DNA of 64,000 nt from Alloyangia pacifica (GTDB taxonomy: Bacteria > Pseudomonadota > Alphaproteobacteria > Rhodobacterales > Rhodobacteraceae): the NCBI RefSeq assembly GCF_900116195.1, contig NZ_FOZW01000017.1, positions 46,166 to 110,165 of the forward strand, written 5' to 3'. The notes under the pieces are model-generated. The model was not told where the DNA came from, ran no database searches, and saw only the letters and a program-made list of their open reading frames with translations. Both the position numbers and the translations under genes were made by a program. Positions 24,495-32,662 of the stretch are shown here, in pieces. Position 1 is the first letter of the stretch. Every line of letters starts with the position of its first letter.

Positions 24495-25064
24495 TCAGGC
24501 CGCCGCGGCGCCCTTCTTCTCCCAGGCAAACTTCTGCATCACCTGATCCACCGGCGTATCCGCAAGGTGGTTGGTGTAGTTCGACATGACCTTTTGCGCC
24601 ACGGCGAGGATCACCTCGAGGATCTGCCGCTGCGTGTAGCCCGCATCGAGGAAGGTCTGCACCTGTGCGTCTTCGAGCGCGCCGCGCTGGCGGACAACCT
24701 GCAGGGTGAAGGTGCGCAGTGCTTCGAGCTTTGCGCTCGGCAGCGCGGTCTCGTCACGCAGCGCGTTGGTGATCGCGTCGTCCACCTGCATCATCTTGGC
24801 GATGCCGGTATGGGCGGGCACGCAGTAGTGGCAGGCGTGTTCAACGTTGATCGCCTGCCAGACCACGGTGATCTCGTCCTTGTCGAAGCTGGTCTCCTCG
24901 GCGAACAGCCGGTGCAGGTGCTTGTAGCCGTCGAGCAGCGCGGGCGCCTCGGCCATCACCGAATGCAGACCGGGCAGGCGGCCGAAGGCCTTCTGCGAAT
25001 GCTCGAGGAACGGGCGGCTTGCCTCGGGGGCGGTCTCGAGCGTGTGGAGGGTGAACTGGGGCAT
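24495..25064 (-). CDS. AhpD-like carboxymuconolactone-decarboxylase-family protein
   Basis: 189 residues from ATG 25064. The AhpD-type motif E75-x2-C78-x2-C81-x3-H85 (EHACHYCVPAH) is intact, so a thiol peroxidase or alkylhydroperoxidase-like activity is plausible. The protein is divergent from a TetR-type repressor, and the gap carries three matching palindromes, so it is probably that repressor's main target. AhpD-like proteins next to TetR regulators often respond to electrophiles or quinones; which inducer applies here cannot be read from the sequence. Confidence 0.85.
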   Translation of the reverse strand: MPQFTLHTLETAPEASRPFLEHSQKAFGRLPGLHSVMAEAPALLDGYKHLHRLFAEETSFDKDEITVVWQAINVEHACHYCVPAHTGIAKMMQVDDAITNALRDETALPSAKLEALRTFTLQVVRQRGALEDAQVQTFLDAGYTQRQILEVILAVAQKVMSNYTNHLADTPVDQVMQKFAWEKKGAAAA

Positions 25065-25083
25065 CTGGGTCTCTCTCTGATTC

Positions 25084-25162
25084 TTGAGCGATCGTTCAAG
25101 TTCTGAAGTAGGGGTAGCTTTACCTGAGCGATTGCTCAAGTTATATTTGAGTGATTGCTCAA
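25084..25162. promoter_or_regulatory. three TetR-type operators between the AhpD-like and tetR genes
   Basis: TTGAGCGATCGTTCAA (25084-25099), TGAGCGATTGCTCA (25125-25138) and TTGAGTGATTGCTCAA (25147-25162) share the consensus TTGAGYGATYGYTCAA. Centres are 40 and 23 bases apart. They lie in the divergent promoter region, so one repressor probably controls both genes. Confidence 0.8.
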
Positions 25163-25276
25163 CTGGGCGGCATTTCGCGCGGTGGACCGGAGCGCCGCTC
25201 TCGGCTAAGCCTCTGCAAAGGCAAACCGCGCCGCGTCTAGGGATGGGCCGGCAAAGTGAAGGATCGGACGAAGGCG

Positions 25277-25870
25277 ATGGCCAGACAGGCGCGACACGAC
25301 AGGCAGGAGGTGCTGGGCAGGGCGCTCGATCTCTTCTGGTCGAAGGGCTATCACGCCACCTCGCTCAAGGACCTCGAGCAGACACTCGACATGCGCCCGG
25401 GCTCGATCTACGCCGCCTTCGGCTCGAAAGAGGCGCTGTTCTCCGAGACGCTGAAGCTCTACGCCGAAACCTCCCACGCGCAGTTCCGCGAGGTGGTCGA
25501 GGCGGGCCCGAGTCGCCTCTCGGGGCTGGCCAACCATGTGCGCCGGCTGGGCTGTGCCGACGGGCACGCGCCTTCGCGTGCCTGTATGCTGGTCAAGACG
25601 CTGCTGGAAACACCCGACGACGATCCCACGCTGCGCGCCCAGACCGAAGAGCTGATGCGCGGCATGGAGGCGATGTTCGCCCGCGTCTTCCGCGAGGCGC
25701 AGGACCGCGGCGAGCTGGACGCAGCTGCGGATCCGCAGCACCTCGCGAGCCGGCTGCAAGCCGAGATTTTCGGGCTTCGGGCCTATGCGCAGCGCACGGA
25801 CTCGCGCGAGAAGGTGGCGCGGTTGGCCGAGGACATCGCGCGCGATCTCGAGGCCCGCGCACTGGCGTGA
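25277..25870 (+). CDS. TetR/AcrR-family repressor
   Basis: 197 residues from ATG 25277; an in-frame GTG at 25256 would add seven. The N-terminal helix-turn-helix is at about 9-55 with ALDLFWSKGYHATSLKDLEQ and MRPGSIYAAFGSKEALF, typical of the subgroup that binds TTGAGYGATYGYTCAA-type sites. The C-terminal ligand domain includes C92 in PSRACMLVKTLLE, close to where some quinone- or electrophile-sensing TetR proteins carry a reactive cysteine. It most likely represses the divergent AhpD-like gene and itself. Confidence 0.88.
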   Translation: MARQARHDRQEVLGRALDLFWSKGYHATSLKDLEQTLDMRPGSIYAAFGSKEALFSETLKLYAETSHAQFREVVEAGPSRLSGLANHVRRLGCADGHAPSRACMLVKTLLETPDDDPTLRAQTEELMRGMEAMFARVFREAQDRGELDAAADPQHLASRLQAEIFGLRAYAQRTDSREKVARLAEDIARDLEARALA

Positions 25871-25936
25871 GCCGCAGGGCCTGAGTGACGCCTACTTGAC
25901 GCTACGTCGTAAAATCGGCAAAGCCTCGCGCATCCC

Positions 25937-25981
25937 GAGCAAATGCAATTGCTGCGGCGCGGAAAAGTGCCAAATTTGCTC
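25937..25981 (+). other. inverted repeat in the opgD leader
   Basis: GAGCAAAT (25937-25944) pairs with ATTTGCTC (25974-25981), enclosing 29 bases, 27 bases before the opgD start codon. It could be an operator or leader hairpin. Confidence 0.35.
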
Positions 25982-26008
25982 AGGAATGAAAGCTTTCCGG
26001 AGACCCGC

Positions 26009-27622
26009 ATGTCCGCCGACCTGCCTGACCGCCGTACCTTCCTCGCCTCCGCGCTTGCCACTGGCGCCTTCAGCCTGCTCCCCGAGTTCGCCCGCGCACA
26101 GAGTGGGGCCATCGCTTCGGGCATTCCGCTCGGCCCGCCCAAGCCCTTCTCCTTCGACACGCTGCGCGAGTTGGCGGCCAACCTCGCCAAGGAAGAGTTC
26201 ACCCCGATGGCGGTGCCCGATGCCGAGATCCTGCAGCAGATCGACTATGACGCCCACGGCGCGATCCGCTTCCGCGAGGATCGCGCGCTCTGGGCCGGGC
26301 AGGGGAACGCGCAGCCGGTGCGCTTCTTCTTCCCCGGACGCTATTTCCCCGAACCGGTGCACGTCTACGCGCTGGAAGACGGCACCGCCCGCGAGGTTCC
26401 GTTCTCGCGCGACCTCTTCGAGATCCCGCAGGGCAGCCCGGCCAACCGGCTGGAACGCACCGAGGGCTTTGCCGGCTTCGCGGTTCAGGACCCGGAGGAG
26501 CGGCTCGACTGGATGGCCTTCCTCGGCGCTTCCTATTGGCGCACGGCGGGCTATTCGGGGCAGTTCGGCCTATCGGTGCGCGGGCTGGCGATGGACACGG
26601 CGATCCCGGACGGCCCCGAGGAATTCCCGCGCTTCACCCGCTTCTGGCTGGAACAGGGCGAGGGTGGCGCGGTGACCACCTACGCGCTGCTTGAAAGCCC
26701 GCGCGCCACCGGCGCCTACCGCATCGCCTCGCGCCGCGACAATGGCGTGATACAGGACGTTTCGGCCGAGATCTTCCTGCGCGGTGACGTCGAACGGCTG
26801 GGGATCGCGCCGCTCACCTCGATGTTCTGGTTCGGCAAGCACAACCGGCACGTCGCCGCCGACTGGCGCCCCGAGGTTCATGACAGCGACGGGCTGGAAA
26901 TCCACACCGGCGGCGGCGAACGTATCTGGCGTCCGCTCAACAACCCGCCGCGGGTCATGGCCAATGCCTTCGGGGTCACCGATCCGGCGGGCTTCGGCCT
27001 GATGCAGCGCGAGCGAAATTTCAGCGAATACGAGGATGACGGCGTGTTCTACGAGCGCCGGGCCTCGGCCTGGATCAAGCCGCAGGAAGGCTGGGGGCAG
27101 GGCGCGGTGACGCTGGTCGAGCTGCCCACCGATGACGAGATCCACGACAATATCGTTGCCTTCTGGACCCCGGCAGAGCCGGCGGCGGCAGGCAGCTCCT
27201 ACAGCATGAACTACCAGCTCACCTGGCTGGAGGATTGCCCGGTGCCGCCGCAGGCCGCGCGCTTTATCGCGGTGCGCATGGGCAAGGGCGGCATTCCCGG
27301 CCAGCCGCGCCCGGCGGATACGGTGAAGATCGTCTGCGATTTCGACGGGCTGGGCATGGAGGAGCTGGACCGCAGCTCCGGCGCTCTGCCGGTGGTCAGC
27401 GCGTCGCGCGGCGAGATCTCGGGTGAGGTTGCCTATCCAGTGGTCAGCACCGAGAACTGGCGGGCGCTGTTCGACCTCGACTTCTCGGCAATCGCGGCGG
27501 AGGACGACGAGCCGATCGACCTGCGGGTCTATGTTTCGCATGAGGATGAGGCGATGAGCGAGACGCTGATCCTGCAGCTCTTCCCCAGCCAGCTGCGCGC
27601 GCTGCTCGCGGCGCGGGGGTAG
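26009..27622 (+). CDS. opgD: periplasmic glucan biosynthesis protein (OpgD/MdoD type)
   Basis: 537 residues with a Tat signal, DRRTFLASALATGAFSLLPEFARA (6-29), then the MdoG/OpgG family domain over nearly the whole protein. Recognisable parts are FSFDTLRELAANLAKEEF near the N-terminus, FLGASYWRTAGYSGQFGLSVRGLAMDT in the middle, and LTSMFWFGKHNR. The family trims or branches osmoregulated periplasmic glucans. The Tat signal and length fit OpgD better than the Sec-exported OpgG. The glucan synthase OpgH is not adjacent. Confidence 0.88.
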   Translation: MSADLPDRRTFLASALATGAFSLLPEFARAQSGAIASGIPLGPPKPFSFDTLRELAANLAKEEFTPMAVPDAEILQQIDYDAHGAIRFREDRALWAGQGNAQPVRFFFPGRYFPEPVHVYALEDGTAREVPFSRDLFEIPQGSPANRLERTEGFAGFAVQDPEERLDWMAFLGASYWRTAGYSGQFGLSVRGLAMDTAIPDGPEEFPRFTRFWLEQGEGGAVTTYALLESPRATGAYRIASRRDNGVIQDVSAEIFLRGDVERLGIAPLTSMFWFGKHNRHVAADWRPEVHDSDGLEIHTGGGERIWRPLNNPPRVMANAFGVTDPAGFGLMQRERNFSEYEDDGVFYERRASAWIKPQEGWGQGAVTLVELPTDDEIHDNIVAFWTPAEPAAAGSSYSMNYQLTWLEDCPVPPQAARFIAVRMGKGGIPGQPRPADTVKIVCDFDGLGMEELDRSSGALPVVSASRGEISGEVAYPVVSTENWRALFDLDFSAIAAEDDEPIDLRVYVSHEDEAMSETLILQLFPSQLRALLAARG

Positions 27623-27779
27623 TAGAGGAAGTGAGACGGTAGCCGGGCGAGCGCGGGCCTGCCCGTGGGATGGCGTCGTCCATCGGGCTTGAACCGATGG
27701 GGCAGCACTGGCCAAGCGCTCGCCCAGCGGCTTCGCCTTGAGTCCGGGCGGAAGTGCGGTTCTGTCTAGCTCAGACGAA

Positions 27780-27805
27780 AAAGGCCGCCCGGTTGGGCGG
27801 CCTTT
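27780..27805. terminator. bidirectional terminator between opgD and gatB
   Basis: AAAGGCCGCCC (27780-27790) and GGGCGGCCTTT (27795-27805) form an 11-bp stem with a GGTT loop. On the minus strand it ends in TTTTTCG right after gatB. The 27623-27779 stretch before it holds no gene I can support. Confidence 0.9.
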
Positions 27806-27827
27806 CCAATTCCACGGAGCCAGGCCC

Positions 27828-29342
27828 TCAGAGGCCGAGCTTCGCCGCGACGATGTCGTTCACCGCCTTGGGGTTGGCCTTGCCGCCGGTGCTCTTCATC
27901 ACCTGGCCGACGAACCAGCCGGCGAGCTTGGGGTTCTGCTTGGCCTTCTCGACCTGCGCCGGGTTGGCCGCGATCACCTCGTCGACGGCCGCCTCGATGG
28001 CGCCGGTGTCGGTGACCTGCTTGAGGCCCTTCTCCTCGACGATCTTCGCCGGGTCGCCGCCCTCTGTGTAGACGATCTCGAAGACGTCCTTGCCGATCTT
28101 GCCCGAGATATCGCCCTTCTTAATCAGCGAGACGATCCCCGCGAGCTGCGCCGGTGAGACCGGGCTCTCGGTGATGTCATGGCCTTCCTTCTTGAGGCGA
28201 CCGAAGAGCTCGTTGATCACCCAGTTGGCGGCCAGCTTGCCGTCGTCGCAGCCCTTAAGAACGTCCTCGAAATAGGCCGAGTTGACCACTTCCGCGGTCA
28301 GCACGCCGGCATCGTATTCCGACAGGCCGAAGTCCTTGACGAAACGCGCCTTCTTCTCGTCCGGAAGCTCCGGCAGCGAGGCGGCGATATCGTCCACCCA
28401 GGCCTGCTCGATCTCGAGCGGCAGCAGGTCGGGATCGGGGAAGTAGCGGTAGTCGTGCGCTTCTTCTTTGGAGCGCATCGAGCGGGTTTCGCCCTTGTCC
28501 GGATCGTAGAGGCGGGTCTCCTGGTCCACCGAGCCGCCGTTCTCGAGGATGGCGATCTGGCGCCGCGCCTCGTAGTCGATGGCCTGCTGGATGAAGCGCA
28601 TGGAGTTCATGTTCTTGATCTCGCAGCGCGTGCCGAGGTGCGAGAAGTCCTGCGTTTCCTGGTACTTCTCGTACTGGCCGGGACGGCAGACCGAGACGTT
28701 GACGTCAGCGCGCAGGTTGCCGTTCTGCATGTTGCCGTCGCAGGTGCCGAGATAGCGCAGGATCTGGCGCAGCTTGACCACATAGGCCGCCGCTTCCTCG
28801 GGACCGCGGATGTCGGGGCGCGAGACGATCTCCATCAGCGCCACGCCGGTGCGGTTGAGGTCGACGAAGGACATCGAGGGATCCATGTCGTGGATCGACT
28901 TGCCGGCGTCCTGCTCGACGTGGATACGCTCGATGCGCACCTTGCGGGCGATGCCCGGCTCCATGTCGACGATGACTTCGCCTTCGCCCACCAGCGGGTG
29001 GTAGAGCTGGGAAATCTGGTAGCCCTGCGGCAGGTCGGGGTAGAAATAGTTCTTGCGGTCGAAGGCGGATTTCAGGTTGATCTCTGCCTTCAGGCCGAGC
29101 CCGGTGCGCACGGCCTGCTCGATGCAGTACTCGTTGATCACCGGCAGCATGCCGGGCATCGCCGCATCCACGAAGGCGACGTTGGAGTTAGGCTCTGCGC
29201 CGAATTTGGTCGAGGCGCCGGAGAACAGCTTCGCCTCGGTGGAAATCTGGGCGTGGATTTCCATCCCGATCACCAGCTCCCAATCGTATTTGGCGCCGGC
29301 GATGACCTTGGGTTTGGGGGGCTCGAAGCTCAGGTCAAGCAT
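27828..29342 (-). CDS. gatB: aspartyl/glutamyl-tRNA amidotransferase subunit B
   Basis: 504 residues from ATG 29342. It is the B subunit of GatCAB, which amidates Glu-tRNA(Gln) and Asp-tRNA(Asn). Family signatures include [12 protein letters not shown] (about 21-32), [18 protein letters not shown] (the PF02934 catalytic cradle), [17 protein letters not shown] and [17 protein letters not shown]-terminal GatB/YqeY helical domain (about 355-500) binds tRNA. GatA and GatC are not in the window. The 13-nt overlap with the upstream unknown gene implies coupled expression. Confidence 0.97.
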   Translation of the reverse strand: MLDLSFEPPKPKVIAGAKYDWELVIGMEIHAQISTEAKLFSGASTKFGAEPNSNVAFVDAAMPGMLPVINEYCIEQAVRTGLGLKAEINLKSAFDRKNYFYPDLPQGYQISQLYHPLVGEGEVIVDMEPGIARKVRIERIHVEQDAGKSIHDMDPSMSFVDLNRTGVALMEIVSRPDIRGPEEAAAYVVKLRQILRYLGTCDGNMQNGNLRADVNVSVCRPGQYEKYQETQDFSHLGTRCEIKNMNSMRFIQQAIDYEARRQIAILENGGSVDQETRLYDPDKGETRSMRSKEEAHDYRYFPDPDLLPLEIEQAWVDDIAASLPELPDEKKARFVKDFGLSEYDAGVLTAEVVNSAYFEDVLKGCDDGKLAANWVINELFGRLKKEGHDITESPVSPAQLAGIVSLIKKGDISGKIGKDVFEIVYTEGGDPAKIVEEKGLKQVTDTGAIEAAVDEVIAANPAQVEKAKQNPKLAGWFVGQVMKSTGGKANPKAVNDIVAAKLGL

Positions 29343-30727
29343 GGGGGGTCCTCGTCTCTCAGGTTGCGACGGGGATACGCCAGAGCGGCACAGGGGGCAA
29401 GGGTGCAGGAAGCGCTGCCGGCGGGGCGCAATGCGATGCCGTCCTCGGTGAAGATCACCGAGCGGCCGCGGGCCAGCTGATCGGCAAAGACTTTCTCGAG
29501 CACGGCGCGTGCCGTCGCCGTGCCGGCCTTCTTCGCGGCGTCCTGGTCGGGTCCTGTGGGAACGCAGGTCGGGGCGGCGGGGGACGGGGCGTCTGGCTGG
29601 CCTCCGCCCCAGAGCGCCGGGTGAAGTTCGCGCAGATGATCGGTGACGACCCATCCGAGGCAAGACGTCACCTGCGCGCACGCCTCGTCGGCGCCTGAGC
29701 CGGCCCCCGTACCCGCACCTGCCCTGGACACAACGGTGGGTCGCGCCGCGCTCCAGGCGGCAAAGAAATTGGCGAGATGCTGGTGCCTCTGCGGATCGAC
29801 AGGGTGGCCGGGGCCGCCATCTAGAATGTCGTGCAGCCCCGCCGTGAAAAGCTCGGCGTCCAAGTGGCCGAACCCCTCGGGCTGGGAAGCCAGTACATCC
29901 AGCCAAATCCAGGTGTAGGCGCCGCCGCCCCATGTCGCGCGCGTCAGCATCGCCAGTCGGCGGGCGGCGCGTTCGAGCCCGGGCCAGGTCCCGAAACGGG
30001 CGGGGCAGAGGGCGCGGCCATAGGCGCGCAGGTGCTCGGGGCAGGCGGGCTCGGCGGCGATCAATGCCTCGAACTCCGTCGCGAGGCGCGACACGGGATC
30101 CGGCAGTACCTCGATCACCGCGCAGCGCGCCGCGGCCAGCGCGGCGGAGCCGTGCTGGGAGGGCGGATGCGGACGCAGCAGAAGATGCGCGGCGTCCATG
30201 TGGTCCCGGGCGGCGGCGGCCCGCTGAACCTCGGTCAGACCGCAGGGACCGGCGCGGCGCCAGAGCCGCGCCGCCGCGAGATGCGCGCGGGCCGCCAGAA
30301 GCGCCTTGAAGGGATCTTCCGTGGTCGCGCCCAATGCCGCGATGAAGCCGCGCATCGTTGCGAGCGTGCCCTCGAGGTCGCCCTGCGCCACCGACGCGGC
30401 GGCGCGGGCGGTGACATCCTCGAGGGCGCCGTCGCAGATCAGCCTTGCCACCGGGGTGCCCGCCGGGGTGAGCTGGCGGCTGCCGTCGGCCTCGCCTAGG
30501 GCATCGCCGAGTGCCGCCCAGCGGTCCTGGCGGGCGAGGCTGCGGCCCAGATCGACGAGCCGTGCGCAGGCTGCCTGTTCCGGTGGCACCTCGCGGATCG
30601 GGATCTCGATCCCAGCGGACGTGCAGGCTCCGGGCAGGCCGGCGTCAGAGGCGGAAAGCGGCGCCGGAAGACGGCGGCGGCTCAGGCCGGGGAGGCGGGG
30701 AAGCAATCGGGACATATCACGCGGCAT
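29330..30727 (-). CDS. protein of unknown function overlapping gatB
   Basis: About 465 residues from ATG 30727 (a second ATG at 30715 is equally possible). Ala- and Arg-rich and predicted mostly helical, with repeated helix-loop-helix stretches between residues 90 and 250 that suggest a repeat scaffold of the TPR/SEL1 kind; no clear repeat consensus is visible. No signal peptide or membrane helix is evident. The last 13 bases overlap the gatB start codon region. The unbroken 1.4-kb frame with the same codon bias as its neighbours supports a real gene; I do not recognise the family. Confidence 0.6.
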   Translation of the reverse strand: MPRDMSRLLPRLPGLSRRRLPAPLSASDAGLPGACTSAGIEIPIREVPPEQAACARLVDLGRSLARQDRWAALGDALGEADGSRQLTPAGTPVARLICDGALEDVTARAAASVAQGDLEGTLATMRGFIAALGATTEDPFKALLAARAHLAAARLWRRAGPCGLTEVQRAAAARDHMDAAHLLLRPHPPSQHGSAALAAARCAVIEVLPDPVSRLATEFEALIAAEPACPEHLRAYGRALCPARFGTWPGLERAARRLAMLTRATWGGGAYTWIWLDVLASQPEGFGHLDAELFTAGLHDILDGGPGHPVDPQRHQHLANFFAAWSAARPTVVSRAGAGTGAGSGADEACAQVTSCLGWVVTDHLRELHPALWGGGQPDAPSPAAPTCVPTGPDQDAAKKAGTATARAVLEKVFADQLARGRSVIFTEDGIALRPAGSASCTLAPCAALAYPRRNLRDEDPPCLT

Positions 30728-30931
30728 GCACGTTACGCTGCGGAAGGATTCGGGCTGGATCACGGCGGATCGCGGCGCGTGCGCAGGCAAGTTAAAGGCG
30801 CGGGCGCGGCGAATTGTTCAACTTCTGGAAGTTCCGCTTTAGCGAATACCTTCAGAAAATCAGTTATTTCTTTTATCGATAGGCGATCCGCCGCGCATAG
30901 CGACGCGTCAGGCTTGCCGGAATTGTCCGTG

Positions 30932-31825
30932 ATGGGCAAGTTCTCGGCCATGCTGAACCGTTTCATTCCTGCCCTCGCGGCGCTGATGATCGCGCCGATG
31001 GCCCAAGCGAATACCGGCCCTGCACCTGTCACGCAGGCTGCGCTCGCGGTCGCGGCTCCAACGATGCCCCGGGTCTCGCCTCACGCGTTGTCCGACGCCC
31101 CGGAGTCGCTTCAGGCAGTGTCCATGTCGCCCCGCCCGCTGGCGCGGCGCGTGATCATTCCAAAGGCCCGCTGGGGAACCTCCGGCGGCCGCAGCACTTG
31201 GTCTCTCGCCGTACTTTCGTCGCTGCGCGGCCATGCCAACGCGCTGCCCGATGTGGTGCCGGCGGATATCGACACCTGGTGCCCCGCCTATGAGAGCGGG
31301 TCGCGCGAGCAGCGTGAAGCCTTCTGGCTTGGTCTCGTCTCGGCGCTGGTAAAGCACGAGAGCACCTTCAAGCCGACCGCTGTCGGCGGCGGCGGCAAGT
31401 GGATCGGCCTGATGCAGATCCTGCCCTCCACCGCGCGCCTCTACGGCTGCCAGGCAACCACGGTCGCCGGCCTCAAGGATCCGCGCGCCAACCTGTCCTG
31501 CGGTCTGCGCATCATGGCGCGAACCGTTGCCCGTGACGGTGTTGTCAGCGCCAACATGCGCGGGGTTGCGGCAGATTGGGGCCCGTTCCATTCGCGCAAG
31601 AAGCGCGAGGACATGATCGCCTGGACCCGCTCGCAGGCCTATTGCACCGGCATGGGCCGCTCGCTGCGCCCGGTCGAGCGCCCGGTGAGCCTGCTGCCCG
31701 GTATCATGGCCTCCAACGAGGCTGGTGCCGGCACCAGCCCGATGGCGCGCTCGCGTCCGCTCGATGCGAGCTATGCCAATACCTTCATCTCCACCCAAGG
31801 CCAGCTGCTGGAGATCGACGGCTGA
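30932..31825 (+). CDS. exported lytic transglycosylase (SLT domain)
   Basis: 297 residues from ATG 30932, with a Sec signal ending near MAQA (residue 26), a low-complexity linker, and an SLT domain from about 125 to 245. Family motifs are visible: the catalytic glutamate E143 in ALVKHESTF, GLMQI (159-163), and a Y/CGLRIM region near 188-195. It cleaves peptidoglycan glycan strands, releasing 1,6-anhydro-muropeptides. Cysteines C117, C173 and C190 could form disulfides. It is a single-gene unit with a terminator, divergent from the unknown gene upstream. Confidence 0.85.
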   Translation: MGKFSAMLNRFIPALAALMIAPMAQANTGPAPVTQAALAVAAPTMPRVSPHALSDAPESLQAVSMSPRPLARRVIIPKARWGTSGGRSTWSLAVLSSLRGHANALPDVVPADIDTWCPAYESGSREQREAFWLGLVSALVKHESTFKPTAVGGGGKWIGLMQILPSTARLYGCQATTVAGLKDPRANLSCGLRIMARTVARDGVVSANMRGVAADWGPFHSRKKREDMIAWTRSQAYCTGMGRSLRPVERPVSLLPGIMASNEAGAGTSPMARSRPLDASYANTFISTQGQLLEIDG

Positions 31826-31852
31826 TCTGCTGAAGATCGTTTCATAAATTTA

Positions 31853-31890
31853 ACGGGCGGGACCAGTGATGGTTCCGCCCGTCTCATTTT
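31853..31890. terminator. bidirectional terminator between transglycosylase and SDR genes
   Basis: ACGGGCGGGACC (31853-31864) pairs with GGTTCCGCCCGT (31871-31882), one mismatch, followed by CTCATTTT. The two neighbouring genes converge. Confidence 0.85.
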
Positions 31891-31921
31891 CAGGGTGTTT
31901 CGGGCTGTCCGGCCGCGCGCT

Positions 31922-32662
31922 TCAGCGTCCGCCGCCCACGTCGAGGATGCTGCGGGTGACGTATCCCGCGCGGTCCGACAGCAGCCACAGAATGCTCTCG
32001 GCCACTTCCTCGGCGGTGCCGGCGCGACCCAGTGGCGGGGTGTGACCGATGCGGGCAAGCCGGTCCGGCTCCCCGCCCTTGGCATGGATGCCGGTCTCGA
32101 TGAGACCGGGGCGCACGGCGTTCACCCGGATGCCCTCGGAGGCCAACTCGTCTGCGAGGCCCAGGGTGAAGGTGTCGATGGCGCCCTTGCTGGCGGCGTA
32201 GTCCATGTACTGCCGCGCCGAGCCGAGCCGGGCGGCCACCGAGGAGACGTTGACGATGCCGCCACCCGCATGGGCGCGCATGTAGGCCACCGCCTGCCGG
32301 GCGACCTCGATGGCGCCGAAGACATTGACCTCGAACACCCGGCGCACCCGCTCGGGCGTCAGGTCGGCGAGCGATGCGGTGGGCGCGACGATCCCGGCGT
32401 TGTTCACCAGGTCGAGGGGCCCCGGGGCCAGCGCCGTCAGCTCGGCGAAGAGCTCCGACACCTGCGCGGGATCCGAGACATCCGCGCCGATCACATGCGC
32501 CTCGGCCCCCTGCGCCCGGACGTCCTCGGCCACCGCCTCGGCACTGTCCCTGTCGCGGCCATAGTGCACCACGACGCGCTCCCAGCCGCGCGCCGGGGCG
32601 AGGCGGCAGCAGGCCGCCCCGATGCCGGCGCTGCCGCCGGTGACCAGCAGCAGCCGGCTCAT
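31922..32662 (-). CDS. short-chain dehydrogenase/reductase (SDR)
   Basis: 246 residues, the classical SDR length. NAD(P)-binding TGGSAGIG (8-15), NNAG (87-90), and the catalytic Y155-x3-K159 (YAASK) with serines at 140-141 are all present. The C-terminal RSILDVGGGR is typical of FabG-like enzymes. Substrate unknown; FabG-type 3-oxoacyl or sugar/alcohol substrates are possible. Its start overlaps the pepN stop by four bases, so it is translated from the same message as pepN. Confidence 0.88.
   Translation of the reverse strand: MSRLLLVTGGSAGIGAACCRLAPARGWERVVVHYGRDRDSAEAVAEDVRAQGAEAHVIGADVSDPAQVSELFAELTALAPGPLDLVNNAGIVAPTASLADLTPERVRRVFEVNVFGAIEVARQAVAYMRAHAGGGIVNVSSVAARLGSARQYMDYAASKGAIDTFTLGLADELASEGIRVNAVRPGLIETGIHAKGGEPDRLARIGHTPPLGRAGTAEEVAESILWLLSDRAGYVTRSILDVGGGR

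Noticed and set aside
27828..29933. 701-codon extension of gatB upstream of ATG 29342
   Set aside because: The first 200 residues are out of family and overlap the unknown gene in another frame; GatB proteins are about 500 residues and start at MLDLSFE here.
30760..31032. 90-codon minus-strand frame in the gap before the lytic transglycosylase
   Set aside because: Superficially protein-like, but its codons lack the strong G/C third-position bias of true genes here, it overlaps the transglycosylase start, and it occupies the AT-richer promoter region.
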